A stretch of DNA of 64,000 bases. Source: Streptomyces sp. NBC_00654. GTDB taxonomy: Bacteria > Actinomycetota > Actinomycetes > Streptomycetales > Streptomycetaceae. Location of the stretch: contig NZ_JAPEOB010000003.1 in the NCBI RefSeq assembly GCF_026341775.1, positions 1 through 64,000 on the forward strand, in the 5' to 3' direction. Shown in pieces: positions 33,203 through 42,630 of this stretch. The notes under the pieces were generated by a model. That model saw only the letters and a list, made by a program, of their open reading frames with translations, did no database searches and was not told the DNA's origin. The stretch's first letter is position 1. Each line of letters begins with the position of its first letter. Made by a program: the position numbers and the translations under genes.

Positions 33203-35470
33203 GTGCGGAACACGGGGGGTGAGGACATGGGGGGTGAGGACATGGGGACGGACGACAGCAACGGCCGGACCGAGGCCGCAGCCGCAGGCACGAGCGCGGG
33301 CACAGGCCGAGGCACAGGCCGAGGCACAGGCGGCACCACGGACACCGGCGCTGACACGGGCAGGGCCTCGGGCGCGGATGCGAGCGCGGGCGCGGATGCG
33401 AGCGCGGGCGCGGGCGCGGGCTCCGGCGGGAGCGGGGACAGCGGCCGGGACGCGGTGGCGCAGGGGCGTGCGCTCTCGGCGGCCGTTCACGCCGTCCTCG
33501 CCCGGATGGACGCGCACGCCGGGCGCGCCCGCACCCGCACCACCCGCCGCCCGGACGCGACCTCCACCCCGGACCCGGACCCGGACACCGGCGCGGTCCC
33601 GGACACCGGCGCGGTCCCGGGCACGGCCTCCAGCACCGCCGGCCTCGTGGCCACGCCCCCCGGCGGCACCGGCCCCGCCGCCCTCGACGCCCTCGTCGCC
33701 TGCTTCGGCCTCAGCCCGTTCGAGCGCGAGATCGTCCTGCTGACCGCGGCGGCCGAGCTGGAGCCCACCACGGCCGCCCGCTGCGCCGCGGCCTGCGGGG
33801 ACCCGGAGCGCGCGTTCCCCACGTTCTCGCTCGCCCTCGCCGCGCTGGGCGATCCGCACTGGAGCGCCCTCACCCCCGTCGCCCCGCTGCGCCGCTGGCG
33901 GATCGTCGAGCTGGACGACGAGTCGCGGCTGACCACGTCCCGGCTCCGGCTGGACGAGCGGATCCTGCACTTCCTGGCCGGTTCGCCCTACCTGGACGCC
34001 CGGTTGCACGGGCTGCTGCGCCGGACCACCGTGCCGGACCTGCTGCCCGCCTCGTACGACCTGGCGGCGAGCCGGGTCGCGGCGGGCTGGGCGGGGGCGG
34101 GGCGCGGGGCGCCGCTCCGGGTCGAGCTGGTCGGCGGCGATCCGCGGACGCGGGCGGACATCGCGGCGATGGCGGCCCGCCGCTCGGGGCTCGGGCTGTA
34201 CGAGATGTCGGCCGCCGATGTTCCGTCCGCTCCGGGCGCGCGGGACCTGCTGGCCCGGCTGTGGCAGCGCGAGGCGATCCTGCTGCCCGCAGCGCTGCTG
34301 GTGGAGGTCGGCGACCTGGACCGTGAACAGGCCGCCGCCACCGACGCGTTCGTGGAGTGCGCCGCCGTACCGCTGGTGGTTTCCAGTCCCGACCCCCGGC
34401 GGACGGAGCGCCCGCGCGGGGAGCGGGTCACCGTTCCGCCGCTGGACGCGGACGAGCAGTTCGGGGTGTGGACGGACGCGTTCGCCGGCGTACCGGAGGT
34501 GTCGCCCGGCGATCTGCGCGACCTCGTGGCCCAGTTCTCGCTGCCGCCCCACCTGGTCCGCTCGGCGGGCGCGGCGGTGGCCCGGGATCTGCCCGGCGAG
34601 GACACGCTCGACGCGACCGGACTGGCCTGGCAGGCGGGGCTCGCCGAGGCCCGGATGGGCATGGACGAGCTGGGCCGGCGGATCGAGCCGCACGCGGGCT
34701 GGGGCGATCTGGTGCTGGCGGACCGGCAGTTGAAGGTGCTGCGGGAGATCGTCGCGCATGTGCGGCAGCGGCCCACCGTGTACCAGGAGTGGGGCTTCGC
34801 CGAGACCCTCCGCCGGGGTCTCGGGGTCACCGCACTGTTCGCGGGCGGCTCCGGTACGGGCAAGACGCTGGCCGCCGAGGTGATGGCGCGGGAGCTGGGC
34901 CTGGACCTGTTCATCATCGATCTGTCGCAGGTGGTCAGCAAATACATCGGCGAGACCGAGAAGAACCTCCGCAAGGTGTTCGACGCCGCCGAGCAGGGCG
35001 GGGCGCTGCTGCTGTTCGACGAGGCGGACGCGCTGTTCGGCAAGCGCAGCGAGGTCAAGGACAGCCACGACCGCTACGCGAACCTCGAAGTCAGCTATCT
35101 GCTGATGCGGATGGAGGCGTACCGGGGGCTCGCGATCCTCACGACGAACATGAAGCAGGCGCTGGACACGGCGTTCATGCGCCGCATCCGCTTCGTCGTC
35201 GACTTCCCGTTCCCGGGTGAGAGCGAGCGGGCCGAGATCTGGCGCCGGGTGCTGCCCGCGCGGGCGCCGATGAAGGGCGTCGAGCCGGAACTGCTGGCCC
35301 GGCTGACCGTGGCGGGCGGCTCCATCCGCAACATCGCGCTGTCGGGTGCGTTCCTGGCGGCGGAGGAGGGCGACCGGCTCCAGATGCGCCACATGCTGGA
35401 GGCCGCCCGTACCGAGTACCTCAAGCTCGACCGTTCCCTGACGCCCTCGGAGGTGCACGGATGGGTCTGA
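33203..35470 (+). CDS. eCIS AAA+ ATPase (Afp15/Pvc15-like)
   Basis: 755 residues from GTG 33203. ATGs at 33227 and 33242 each follow GGTGAGGAC and may be the true start. The first 100 residues are Ala/Gly/Thr repeats. Residues about 145-480 are a helical and degenerate ATPase-like domain. The last 210 hold one canonical AAA+ module, with Walker A GGSGTGKTLAAEV near residue 550, Walker B LLLFDEADALFG near 605, sensor 1 ILTTNMKQALD, and arginine-finger region FMRRIRFVVDFPFP. The ATPase is required for assembly or effector loading in related systems. It overlaps the next gene by ten bases. Confidence 0.93.
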   Translation: MRNTGGEDMGGEDMGTDDSNGRTEAAAAGTSAGTGRGTGRGTGGTTDTGADTGRASGADASAGADASAGAGAGSGGSGDSGRDAVAQGRALSAAVHAVLARMDAHAGRARTRTTRRPDATSTPDPDPDTGAVPDTGAVPGTASSTAGLVATPPGGTGPAALDALVACFGLSPFEREIVLLTAAAELEPTTAARCAAACGDPERAFPTFSLALAALGDPHWSALTPVAPLRRWRIVELDDESRLTTSRLRLDERILHFLAGSPYLDARLHGLLRRTTVPDLLPASYDLAASRVAAGWAGAGRGAPLRVELVGGDPRTRADIAAMAARRSGLGLYEMSAADVPSAPGARDLLARLWQREAILLPAALLVEVGDLDREQAAATDAFVECAAVPLVVSSPDPRRTERPRGERVTVPPLDADEQFGVWTDAFAGVPEVSPGDLRDLVAQFSLPPHLVRSAGAAVARDLPGEDTLDATGLAWQAGLAEARMGMDELGRRIEPHAGWGDLVLADRQLKVLREIVAHVRQRPTVYQEWGFAETLRRGLGVTALFAGGSGTGKTLAAEVMARELGLDLFIIDLSQVVSKYIGETEKNLRKVFDAAEQGGALLLFDEADALFGKRSEVKDSHDRYANLEVSYLLMRMEAYRGLAILTTNMKQALDTAFMRRIRFVVDFPFPGESERAEIWRRVLPARAPMKGVEPELLARLTVAGGSIRNIALSGAFLAAEEGDRLQMRHMLEAARTEYLKLDRSLTPSEVHGWV

Positions 35471-35802
35471 ACGAGCAGCGACGCGACGAGCCGCATCCGC
35501 CACCGCGTCAGGAACCGCAGCAGGAGCCGCGTCAGGGAACGGTACGGGTCGACATCGGCGAGCTGGTCCTCGACGGGTTCGGCCGGGTGGACCCGGAGCG
35601 GGTGTCGGAGGCGTTCCAGGCGGAGTTGGGCAGGCTCGTACGGGAACGGGGAGTACCGCTGGCCGCCGACGGCGGGCAGGCGCTGGAGTCCCTGGCGGGG
35701 CTGCCCCCGCTGCCCGCGACGGTCTCCGCCCGGCGGCTGGGGCAGGAGCTGGCCCGCGCGGTGCACACAGGGCTCTCGGGCGGGGGTGAGGCGTCGCGAT
35801 GA
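35461..35802 (+). CDS. Small conserved eCIS protein
   Basis: A 113-residue protein linked by overlaps to both neighbours (stop of the ATPase inside its start, and ATGA with the next gene). The first 30 residues are Gln/Pro/Arg-rich. The rest reads VRVDIGELVLDGFGRVDPER, then VSEAFQAELGRLVRERG, a compact helical unit. Coupling to the giant DUF4157 gene suggests a chaperone or loading factor for it, but this is inference. Confidence 0.7.
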   Translation: MGLNEQRRDEPHPPPRQEPQQEPRQGTVRVDIGELVLDGFGRVDPERVSEAFQAELGRLVRERGVPLAADGGQALESLAGLPPLPATVSARRLGQELARAVHTGLSGGGEASR

Positions 35803-38800
35803 GTACGTCCCACTCGCAGGAGTCGCGTACGGACCAGTCCCCCAAGCGGCGCAAGCGCAAGGAGCGTGCGGCGTCGCACGCTCCGGAGCCGAAGAACATC
35901 GTCAGCGGTGCGGGCCAGCCGCTCGACCTGAGCGTGCGGCGGGAGCTGGAGGAGCAGCTCGGCCACGACTTCGGCCGGGTGCGGCTGCACACCGATCCGG
36001 ACGCGGGCGCGCTCACCGAGATGCTCGGCGCGGACGCGGTCGCGGTCGGCCAGGACATCTTCTTCCGTGAGGGGACCTACCGTCCGGGCACGGTCGACGG
36101 ACAGCGCCTGCTGGCCCACGAGTTGCTGCACACGGTGCAGAACCCGCACGGTCTCGGCACCCTGCGCGCCGGGCGTGCCCCGGGTGCGGTGAGCCTGCCG
36201 CAGCAGGCGATGGAGCGGGAGGCGGAGTCGGCGGCGCAGGAGTCGGTTCGCGCCGATGGGCAGGCGGCGACCGGGTTCGGGGAGAGCGCGGCCCAGGTCG
36301 GGAAGGGGCAGGCGACGCCCGGCTGGCTGCGGTACGCGACCGTGGACGCGGACCGGAACCGGCTGGAGCAGATCGACCCGGCGACGCTCGTGGAGCGGCT
36401 GGCGAACTCCGTCGTACGCTCGCTGCGCGGTGACCCGGAGGACCGCTCCAAGCGCACCCGTACGCAACTCGCCAGGCTTCCCGAGGAGTTGCAGGACACC
36501 GTCCTGGAGCGGCTGGAGACCAGGCTGCTGAGCTCGGAGCACGAGCGGGTGCTCGACCTGGTCGACGAGGTCGAGGCCTACGACGATCTGGAGCGCGACT
36601 CCCTCGAAGCCCCCGCCGTCGAGAGCGATCCGGCCCAGGAGCTGTGGTACGAGCGCGAGATCGCGCGGCGGGAGGACGAGGAGGAGCGGGCGGAGGCCGA
36701 GGAGCCCGCGGCGGCGCCCGGTCCGGAGAAGGAGCAGGAGCAGGAGCAGGGCGCCCCCGGCAGTACGCCGGAGAACACGGGCAGGCCCCAGCACGGCGGG
36801 CAGGACCAGGAACCTGGATCGGGGGCCGGTACGGGGGCCGGTACGGGCATCACGGCTCCCGGGAACACCGGCGTCGGTACGGCCCCGGAGGCACCGGCGG
36901 GCGGGCAGGCGGAGGCAGCGGCCCCGGCCCCGGCCCCGGCGCCGCAGCAGGAAGCCCCGTCCTCGTCCTCCTCCGCTTCGTCGGCGGGCGGTGGCACGCG
37001 GTCCTCCGAGAAGGCCGCGGGCGGCCGGGCGGGGCAGGAAGGCCAGGCGGGCCAGGAGGGCCGGGAACAGCAGGGCGCCCCGGCGGCGAGCAAGGAGGAG
37101 TCCGCCGCCAAGAACCGGCCGGGCGCGACCGAGTCGCTCGTGGCGGGCCAGCAGCTGAAGCCGGAGGACAAGCAGGGCTCGGACAAGCCCACGGGCCCGG
37201 CGTCCGTGACCGGCAAGGACACCCAGCTGCCGGGTGCGTTCAGCACACTCGACGGCGTACGCAACCAGGATCTCGACGGTCCGGAGGAGAAGTCCGACGA
37301 GGACCCGTTCGGCTCCGGCGGCGGGTCGGAGGTCGAGGTCGGCGGCGGCCAGGACAGCGCGTGGGACGTCAAGCTCCAGCCGGAGGACTTCCTTCCGGCG
37401 CAGGACCTCGATGTGTCCGCCGTACCGACCGCGGACAAGCTGGACCCGTCCTCGTCCGCCGGCTCGGCCGCTCCGTCCTTCCCCGCGCCCCCGGTGACCA
37501 AGGCCGAGCAGGTGCGGGCCGAGCGGGAGGCGGAGGACGCCGAGGACGCGGCGGCGGAGGCCGTACCGGAGGAGGACGGCACCGGTCCGTCCGACGGTAC
37601 GGAGCCCTCGGCCGAGGCGGACGGGGCCGGGCCGGCCGACGGGCAGCTCGGGGGACTCGCGCTGGAGCAGGCCGCCGGGCCGCTGCCGGGGACGACGTCG
37701 AAGGACCCGAAGAGCGGTGACGACCCGAAGGCCGGGCCGGTCGCCGCGCAGACGACCGTGCAGGAAGCGCCGGGCGGGACGGAGTCCGGGAGCGATGCCA
37801 AGGAGGCGGCGGCCAAGGAGGAGAAGGGCACTCCGGCCGGGGGCGAGAAGCAGAGCGGCGCCCAGGAGAAGGCCTCGCCCCAGGCGGTGGCGGGCGCCGC
37901 GGCGGCACCGGAGCCGGCCGCGAAGGAGGAGCAGAAGAAAACCGACGCCGCTCCGGCGGCCCGGAGCGAACCGGCGGCGGACGCGCAGTCCCCCTCCCCC
38001 GCACGGGACACCCATGTCTCCGGCGGATCCCACACGGATACGTCGGGCGGCGCGCCGAGCACGTCACAGGACAGCGGCCCGTCTCAGCCCGAGCCCGTAT
38101 CCCGTACGGAGAGCCCGGCACCGAAGACCCCCGCCGCCCCGGAGCCCACGAAGCCCGCCGACGCCCCGACCTCGGCCAAGACCGCCGCTCCCAAGAACAC
38201 GGCGTCCAAGTCGGCACCGGCCGCGAAGGGTTCGCCCGGCGGCGGAGGCGGAGGCGGGGGTGGCGGGGGCGGGGGCGGGGGCGCCAAGGCGTCCGCCCCG
38301 GGCAAGGGCAAGGGCAAGAAGGACTCGGGAGCCGCGCCGAACCTCTCCGGGGTGGCCCCGGAGGCCGGTCTGTCCACCGCCTCGAAGCTCAAGCCGCACA
38401 AGGCGCTCCAGGCGATGAGCGGGGTCAGCGGTTCCGTGGACCGCACGGTCGGCGACGAGCACAAGAGCCTCGCTGCCGCGCCGCCCTCGATGCAGCGTCC
38501 GGCCGGGGCGCCCCAGACGCTCCAGGGCAAGCCGAAGGCGGCCGAGGCGGCCCAGTACTCCCAGGATCCGGCGGCGAAGTCCGAGGCGCCGAAGGACGAG
38601 AAGGCCGAGGTCGAGGGCGAGAAGGAACCCGAGGGCCAGATCGAGGCGGAGAAGGCCGAGGAGCCGGGCGGCTGGGACACGTTCAAGATGGCCCTCGGCT
38701 TCATCGGCGGCAAGATCGTGAACGGGATCGCGAGCGCCTTCGGCGCCGACAAGCCCGTGGTGGACCCGCAGGAACTGGCCGCCAAGTTCGCCGGTCTGCC

Positions 38801-41800
38801 GACAAAGGACGAGGCGCTGAAGAAGGCCCAGGCGGGCAACGCGCCGGGCGTGGAGATGCAGGGCGCCGCCGAGCAGACGGCGGGCGAGCAGGGCACAGCC
38901 GTCGACACCAAGGGCCAGGAAACAGTCACGACGGGCAAGGACGACGCCGGTCGCCCGATGGGCGAGAACCAGGTCTACCCCAATGCTCCCAAAGAGCAGA
39001 TGACCGCGAAGGTCCCGGGCGGCCAGGGCGGCAAGGGAGCCGCGCCGGACGGCGGCGCGGGAACCGGAGCCGTACCGCCCGAGGCGGCCTCCGAGGTGGC
39101 GGAGCACGAGAAGGGGCCGGAGTTCCAGGCCGCTTTCAGCGACGGCCAGAAGGGAATGTCCGAGGGCCGCCAGACCAAGGACAAGGACTTCCGCGACTCC
39201 CAGCAGAAGCACAAGGCGAAGGTCGACGCCGAGGTCGCGACCAACACCGCCGGTCAGGCGGGCGAACGCGAGAAGGCTCTTGCCGATGTCGACGCCGAAC
39301 GTGCCGACTGGCGCAAGGAGCAGGACGCCGAGCTCAAGAACCTGGGCACGAAGAAGACCGAGCGGCACGAGAAGGTCCGCACGGACGTCGAGGACAAGGA
39401 GAAGAAGACCGACGAGGACGTCACCAAGGAGAAGGAGGACGGCGACAAGAAGATCCGGGACGAGAACACCAAGGCCGAGAAGGACGCGGAGAAGGAGCGC
39501 GACAACAGCGTCGAACAGTCGGGCAACTGGGTCAGCAAGGCGTTCGACTGGATCAAGCAAAAAGTCATCGACATCAAGAACGCGATCGTCCGCGTCATCA
39601 AGGCGGCGCGGGACGCGGTCGTCGGCTTCATCAAGAACTTCAAGGAGACCGTCGAGCGCTGGATCAACGAGGCACGCAAGTTCATCGTCGAGGCGATCAA
39701 GAACCTGATCAACGATCTGATCGAGTTCGCGAAGGCCATGGTGCGGGCCATCATCGAACTGGCCAACAGCATCAGGAAGTTCATCACGGGCCTGATCGAG
39801 GCTGCGATCGCCCTGGTCAACAAGCTCGCGACGATGCTGAAGCAGATCATCACGGATCTGCTGGACGCCATCGGCAAGCTGCTGAGCAGCATCCTGGACT
39901 TCCTGAAGAAGATGCTCGATGCCGTGGTCAAGGCGGTCGTGGACGCGGTGAAGGCCGTCCTGGACTTCGCCTCGAAGCTGCTCAGCGCGCTCGGCGACTG
40001 GATGCTCATCGCGGTCGACTTCCTCTCCGACCCCGGCGGCTGGCTGGGCGGCGCGAAGAACTCCGCGGTGGACGGGGCGAAGAACCACCTCTTCCGCGAG
40101 GTCAAGGCCGCGGTCAAGCAGTGGTTCAACGACAAGATCCAGGAAATCATCGGGGTCCCGAAGGCCATCTTGGACAAGCTGCTCAAGGGCGGCATCAAGA
40201 TGGAAGAGATCGTCAAGGAGGCCTGGGACGCCGTAGTCCCCCAACTCCCCCTGATCATCGGCGAACTCGTCATGACGAAGATCGTCGCCAAGCTGATCCC
40301 GGGCGCGGGCTGGGTGATGGCCGTCATCGACGCCATCCGCACGGCCTGGGGCGCACTGAGCGCGATCCTGAGCGCGCTGGGCATGGTGCTGGACTGGCTG
40401 AAGTCCGTACGCGCCGGGGGCGCCGGAATCCTCTTCGCCAAGGCGGTCGCGGCGGGCGTCGTCGCCCTGCTGGAAGTCCTGTACCAGGCGCTGATGACGG
40501 GCATCGGCAAGTACGTCTCCAAGGTCGGCACCCGCCTCAAGGGCGTCGCGGCGAGGCTCGGCAAGGGCGGCGACAAGGGCAACGACAAGGGCCCGGGTGC
40601 GGCCGGCTCGGACGACAAGGGAAGCAACGGCGACAAGGGCAAGGGCGACGACAAGAAGGGCCAGGACCCGAAGACCACCACGCCCCCGAAGTCCACGGCG
40701 CCGGGCCCGAACGGCAAGCCGAAGACGGGCCCCGGAGACGGCAAGAAGCCCACGACGACGCCGACGTCCACGTCCAAGGACAAGAACGGTCAGCCGAAGG
40801 ACAAGGACGACAACAAGCCGGACACCCGCCCCACCCCGTCCCCGAAGCCCAAGCCGAAAGCCGAGCCCCCGGCAAAGCCGAAGACCGAGCCGGACACGAA
40901 GCCGAAGGACGGCACTCCGGGCAAGCCCAAGGACGACAGCAAGGACTCCACCAAGCCGAAGGACGACAAGGACACCCCGGCCAAACCGAAGGACCAGGAC
41001 CCCACCAAGCCCAAGGACAAGCCCGGCGACAAGGACACCCCGGGCAAGACCACCAAGCCGAAGGACAAGGACGGGGACGGCAAGAGGCCCAAGGACAAGG
41101 ACGACACCAAGAACCCGAAGAAGCCGAGGGACGACAAGCACAAGGACCGGGACAAGGACGGAAAGCCGAAGGACAAGGACCCGGCCAAGGAGAAGCAGGA
41201 AAAGAAGGATCAGCGCAAGAAGGACGAGGATTCGAAGGAGTCCAAGGAGGACCGGCTCCAGAAGATCATCACTCGCCTTCGCCCCAAGCTGACGGCGGTT
41301 ACTCGACGTGGCATCGGGGGGATCCCCCTTAGGGCGCTTCTTGGGGCGTTGCGCTCCTGGTACCGACTCACTTCTCTCGATCAACAGAAAACAGGAAAAC
41401 AGGAAAAAGTAACTGCCACCCTCAACCCTAGAGGGGACGCACGCAACAATCTTGAGGAGGCCCAAAGCATTATTGAAGGGAACGAACCAGATTTCGCCAG
41501 AGCCATCGGAGATCAGGCCAACAAAGTCGCCGCTGACCATCGAATCGGTCAACTGGCGGCAGCCGTCAACAAGGATCAGGAAAAGGTACAGAATTCCCGG
41601 AACGCGGCACGCCAGGCCGCGCATAAGCAAGGGGATGCCGAAGGAAAGTCGAAAAAAGAGATAGAAAATATGGAGCGTAAGGCCGCCGCCTCCGTCCCGC
41701 CGCGTCCGGCAGGCGCCCCGATTGTCGAATCAGCCGCAATGCGGACAGGCGCCCGCCCCATCGGCTACGAAACCATCGACATGGCCGCCCGTTCCCGCAT

Positions 41801-42605
41801 GGAAGCAATTGTCGGGGAACTACACAGGGGGGCCAGCGGTAAGCCCAACCCGGCCAACGTCCAGGTACAGACCGGCCTAGGTAGCGGGCATTACCATCAG
41901 AAACCGGCAAAACTCGGAAGTAATCCTCGAGAAGCCATCCCCCAAAAACTTCAAAAGGTCGAGAACCTCATAGTCGAGAGCATGCAGGGTACGACTCTCA
42001 GTATCACTCAAAAACACGCAGTAGCAAGAGAGCAGATCCAGAGGGCTTATTTCGAGATCCTGCAGAGGAAAATCCCTTCGGACAAATTCTTCCAGCAGAA
42101 TCCCGAAGCGCTCAAAACTATCACAGGCGCCGCACGGCTCATGGGGGTAGTGGAAGGAGGCAGACACACAACTGCATCACTCACAGGCGTAATGGCCTGG
42201 AAGGCCTCCACGATTCCGGGCGTCACCTGGGACAACGTAGTAAATGACATGAACTACATGGCACCCAAGGATGCCCCTAAATCCGCTGATTACATGTACG
42301 ATCCCGACCAGATCGCAAAGGATCACTCAAAGAAAAGAGATCCGGGACTGACGAGCCACGGCAGGAAAATAAATGCCGCGGTTCCAAAAATGCGGACACG
42401 CATGACCAGTCTTCTGATTCACAGCTTCGCACAGTACAAGTCGGAGAACATCTACTTGGGGAAGCAGCAGCTCATCGACGAGTTCCCGAACTGGGTCCTG
42501 AAGAATTCCGTTCCCAATATCTCACCCGATGGGGGTATTTCCTCCCCCGTCGCCCCAGGCCCCGGCTGGGAACAAAACCGTGAAGGTCTGTGGATTCCAG
42601 AGTGA
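35799..42605 (+). CDS. Giant DUF4157 eCIS protein with foreign C-terminal domain (putative effector)
   Basis: 2268 residues. Residues about 33-115 are DUF4157, with the metallopeptidase-like HELLH motif at 107-111. This domain marks proteins carried by eCIS particles. A long Ala/Glu/Pro/Gly-rich linker follows, including 15 glycines near 815-830. Residues about 1240-1587 are dense amphipathic helices (for example FIKNFKETVERWINEARKFI), tape-measure-like or membrane-active, ending in GKYVSKVGTRLKGVAARLGK. Residues 1588-1810 are a KPKD-type disordered spacer. Residues about 1830-2268 are a distinct globular domain of no family I know, with GSGHYHQKPAK and GGRHTTASLTGVMAWK, in DNA of much lower G+C. 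I infer an effector with an exchangeable toxin end. A tape-measure role for the middle is possible. Confidence 0.85.
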   Translation: MSTSHSQESRTDQSPKRRKRKERAASHAPEPKNIVSGAGQPLDLSVRRELEEQLGHDFGRVRLHTDPDAGALTEMLGADAVAVGQDIFFREGTYRPGTVDGQRLLAHELLHTVQNPHGLGTLRAGRAPGAVSLPQQAMEREAESAAQESVRADGQAATGFGESAAQVGKGQATPGWLRYATVDADRNRLEQIDPATLVERLANSVVRSLRGDPEDRSKRTRTQLARLPEELQDTVLERLETRLLSSEHERVLDLVDEVEAYDDLERDSLEAPAVESDPAQELWYEREIARREDEEERAEAEEPAAAPGPEKEQEQEQGAPGSTPENTGRPQHGGQDQEPGSGAGTGAGTGITAPGNTGVGTAPEAPAGGQAEAAAPAPAPAPQQEAPSSSSSASSAGGGTRSSEKAAGGRAGQEGQAGQEGREQQGAPAASKEESAAKNRPGATESLVAGQQLKPEDKQGSDKPTGPASVTGKDTQLPGAFSTLDGVRNQDLDGPEEKSDEDPFGSGGGSEVEVGGGQDSAWDVKLQPEDFLPAQDLDVSAVPTADKLDPSSSAGSAAPSFPAPPVTKAEQVRAEREAEDAEDAAAEAVPEEDGTGPSDGTEPSAEADGAGPADGQLGGLALEQAAGPLPGTTSKDPKSGDDPKAGPVAAQTTVQEAPGGTESGSDAKEAAAKEEKGTPAGGEKQSGAQEKASPQAVAGAAAAPEPAAKEEQKKTDAAPAARSEPAADAQSPSPARDTHVSGGSHTDTSGGAPSTSQDSGPSQPEPVSRTESPAPKTPAAPEPTKPADAPTSAKTAAPKNTASKSAPAAKGSPGGGGGGGGGGGGGGGAKASAPGKGKGKKDSGAAPNLSGVAPEAGLSTASKLKPHKALQAMSGVSGSVDRTVGDEHKSLAAAPPSMQRPAGAPQTLQGKPKAAEAAQYSQDPAAKSEAPKDEKAEVEGEKEPEGQIEAEKAEEPGGWDTFKMALGFIGGKIVNGIASAFGADKPVVDPQELAAKFAGLPTKDEALKKAQAGNAPGVEMQGAAEQTAGEQGTAVDTKGQETVTTGKDDAGRPMGENQVYPNAPKEQMTAKVPGGQGGKGAAPDGGAGTGAVPPEAASEVAEHEKGPEFQAAFSDGQKGMSEGRQTKDKDFRDSQQKHKAKVDAEVATNTAGQAGEREKALADVDAERADWRKEQDAELKNLGTKKTERHEKVRTDVEDKEKKTDEDVTKEKEDGDKKIRDENTKAEKDAEKERDNSVEQSGNWVSKAFDWIKQKVIDIKNAIVRVIKAARDAVVGFIKNFKETVERWINEARKFIVEAIKNLINDLIEFAKAMVRAIIELANSIRKFITGLIEAAIALVNKLATMLKQIITDLLDAIGKLLSSILDFLKKMLDAVVKAVVDAVKAVLDFASKLLSALGDWMLIAVDFLSDPGGWLGGAKNSAVDGAKNHLFREVKAAVKQWFNDKIQEIIGVPKAILDKLLKGGIKMEEIVKEAWDAVVPQLPLIIGELVMTKIVAKLIPGAGWVMAVIDAIRTAWGALSAILSALGMVLDWLKSVRAGGAGILFAKAVAAGVVALLEVLYQALMTGIGKYVSKVGTRLKGVAARLGKGGDKGNDKGPGAAGSDDKGSNGDKGKGDDKKGQDPKTTTPPKSTAPGPNGKPKTGPGDGKKPTTTPTSTSKDKNGQPKDKDDNKPDTRPTPSPKPKPKAEPPAKPKTEPDTKPKDGTPGKPKDDSKDSTKPKDDKDTPAKPKDQDPTKPKDKPGDKDTPGKTTKPKDKDGDGKRPKDKDDTKNPKKPRDDKHKDRDKDGKPKDKDPAKEKQEKKDQRKKDEDSKESKEDRLQKIITRLRPKLTAVTRRGIGGIPLRALLGALRSWYRLTSLDQQKTGKQEKVTATLNPRGDARNNLEEAQSIIEGNEPDFARAIGDQANKVAADHRIGQLAAAVNKDQEKVQNSRNAARQAAHKQGDAEGKSKKEIENMERKAAASVPPRPAGAPIVESAAMRTGARPIGYETIDMAARSRMEAIVGELHRGASGKPNPANVQVQTGLGSGHYHQKPAKLGSNPREAIPQKLQKVENLIVESMQGTTLSITQKHAVAREQIQRAYFEILQRKIPSDKFFQQNPEALKTITGAARLMGVVEGGRHTTASLTGVMAWKASTIPGVTWDNVVNDMNYMAPKDAPKSADYMYDPDQIAKDHSKKRDPGLTSHGRKINAAVPKMRTRMTSLLIHSFAQYKSENIYLGKQQLIDEFPNWVLKNSVPNISPDGGISSPVAPGPGWEQNREGLWIPE

Positions 42606-42630
42606 TCTCGAAACAAGAAGGATCAGGAAA

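Noticed and set aside
32837..36058. Long minus-strand frame opposite DUF4255/ATPase genes
   Set aside because: Arg/Pro/Ala low complexity, overlaps the clear AAA+ gene with its Walker motifs.
35799..36140. Active metalloprotease for the HELLH-containing N-terminus
   Set aside because: The DUF4157 family keeps this motif mainly as an eCIS-associated marker. No additional catalytic glutamate region is evident, so protease activity is not claimed.
38064..41630. Long minus-strand frame opposite the giant DUF4157 gene
   Set aside because: Leu/Val-rich mirror of the Lys/Asp-rich coding strand. No ribosome-binding site or domain.
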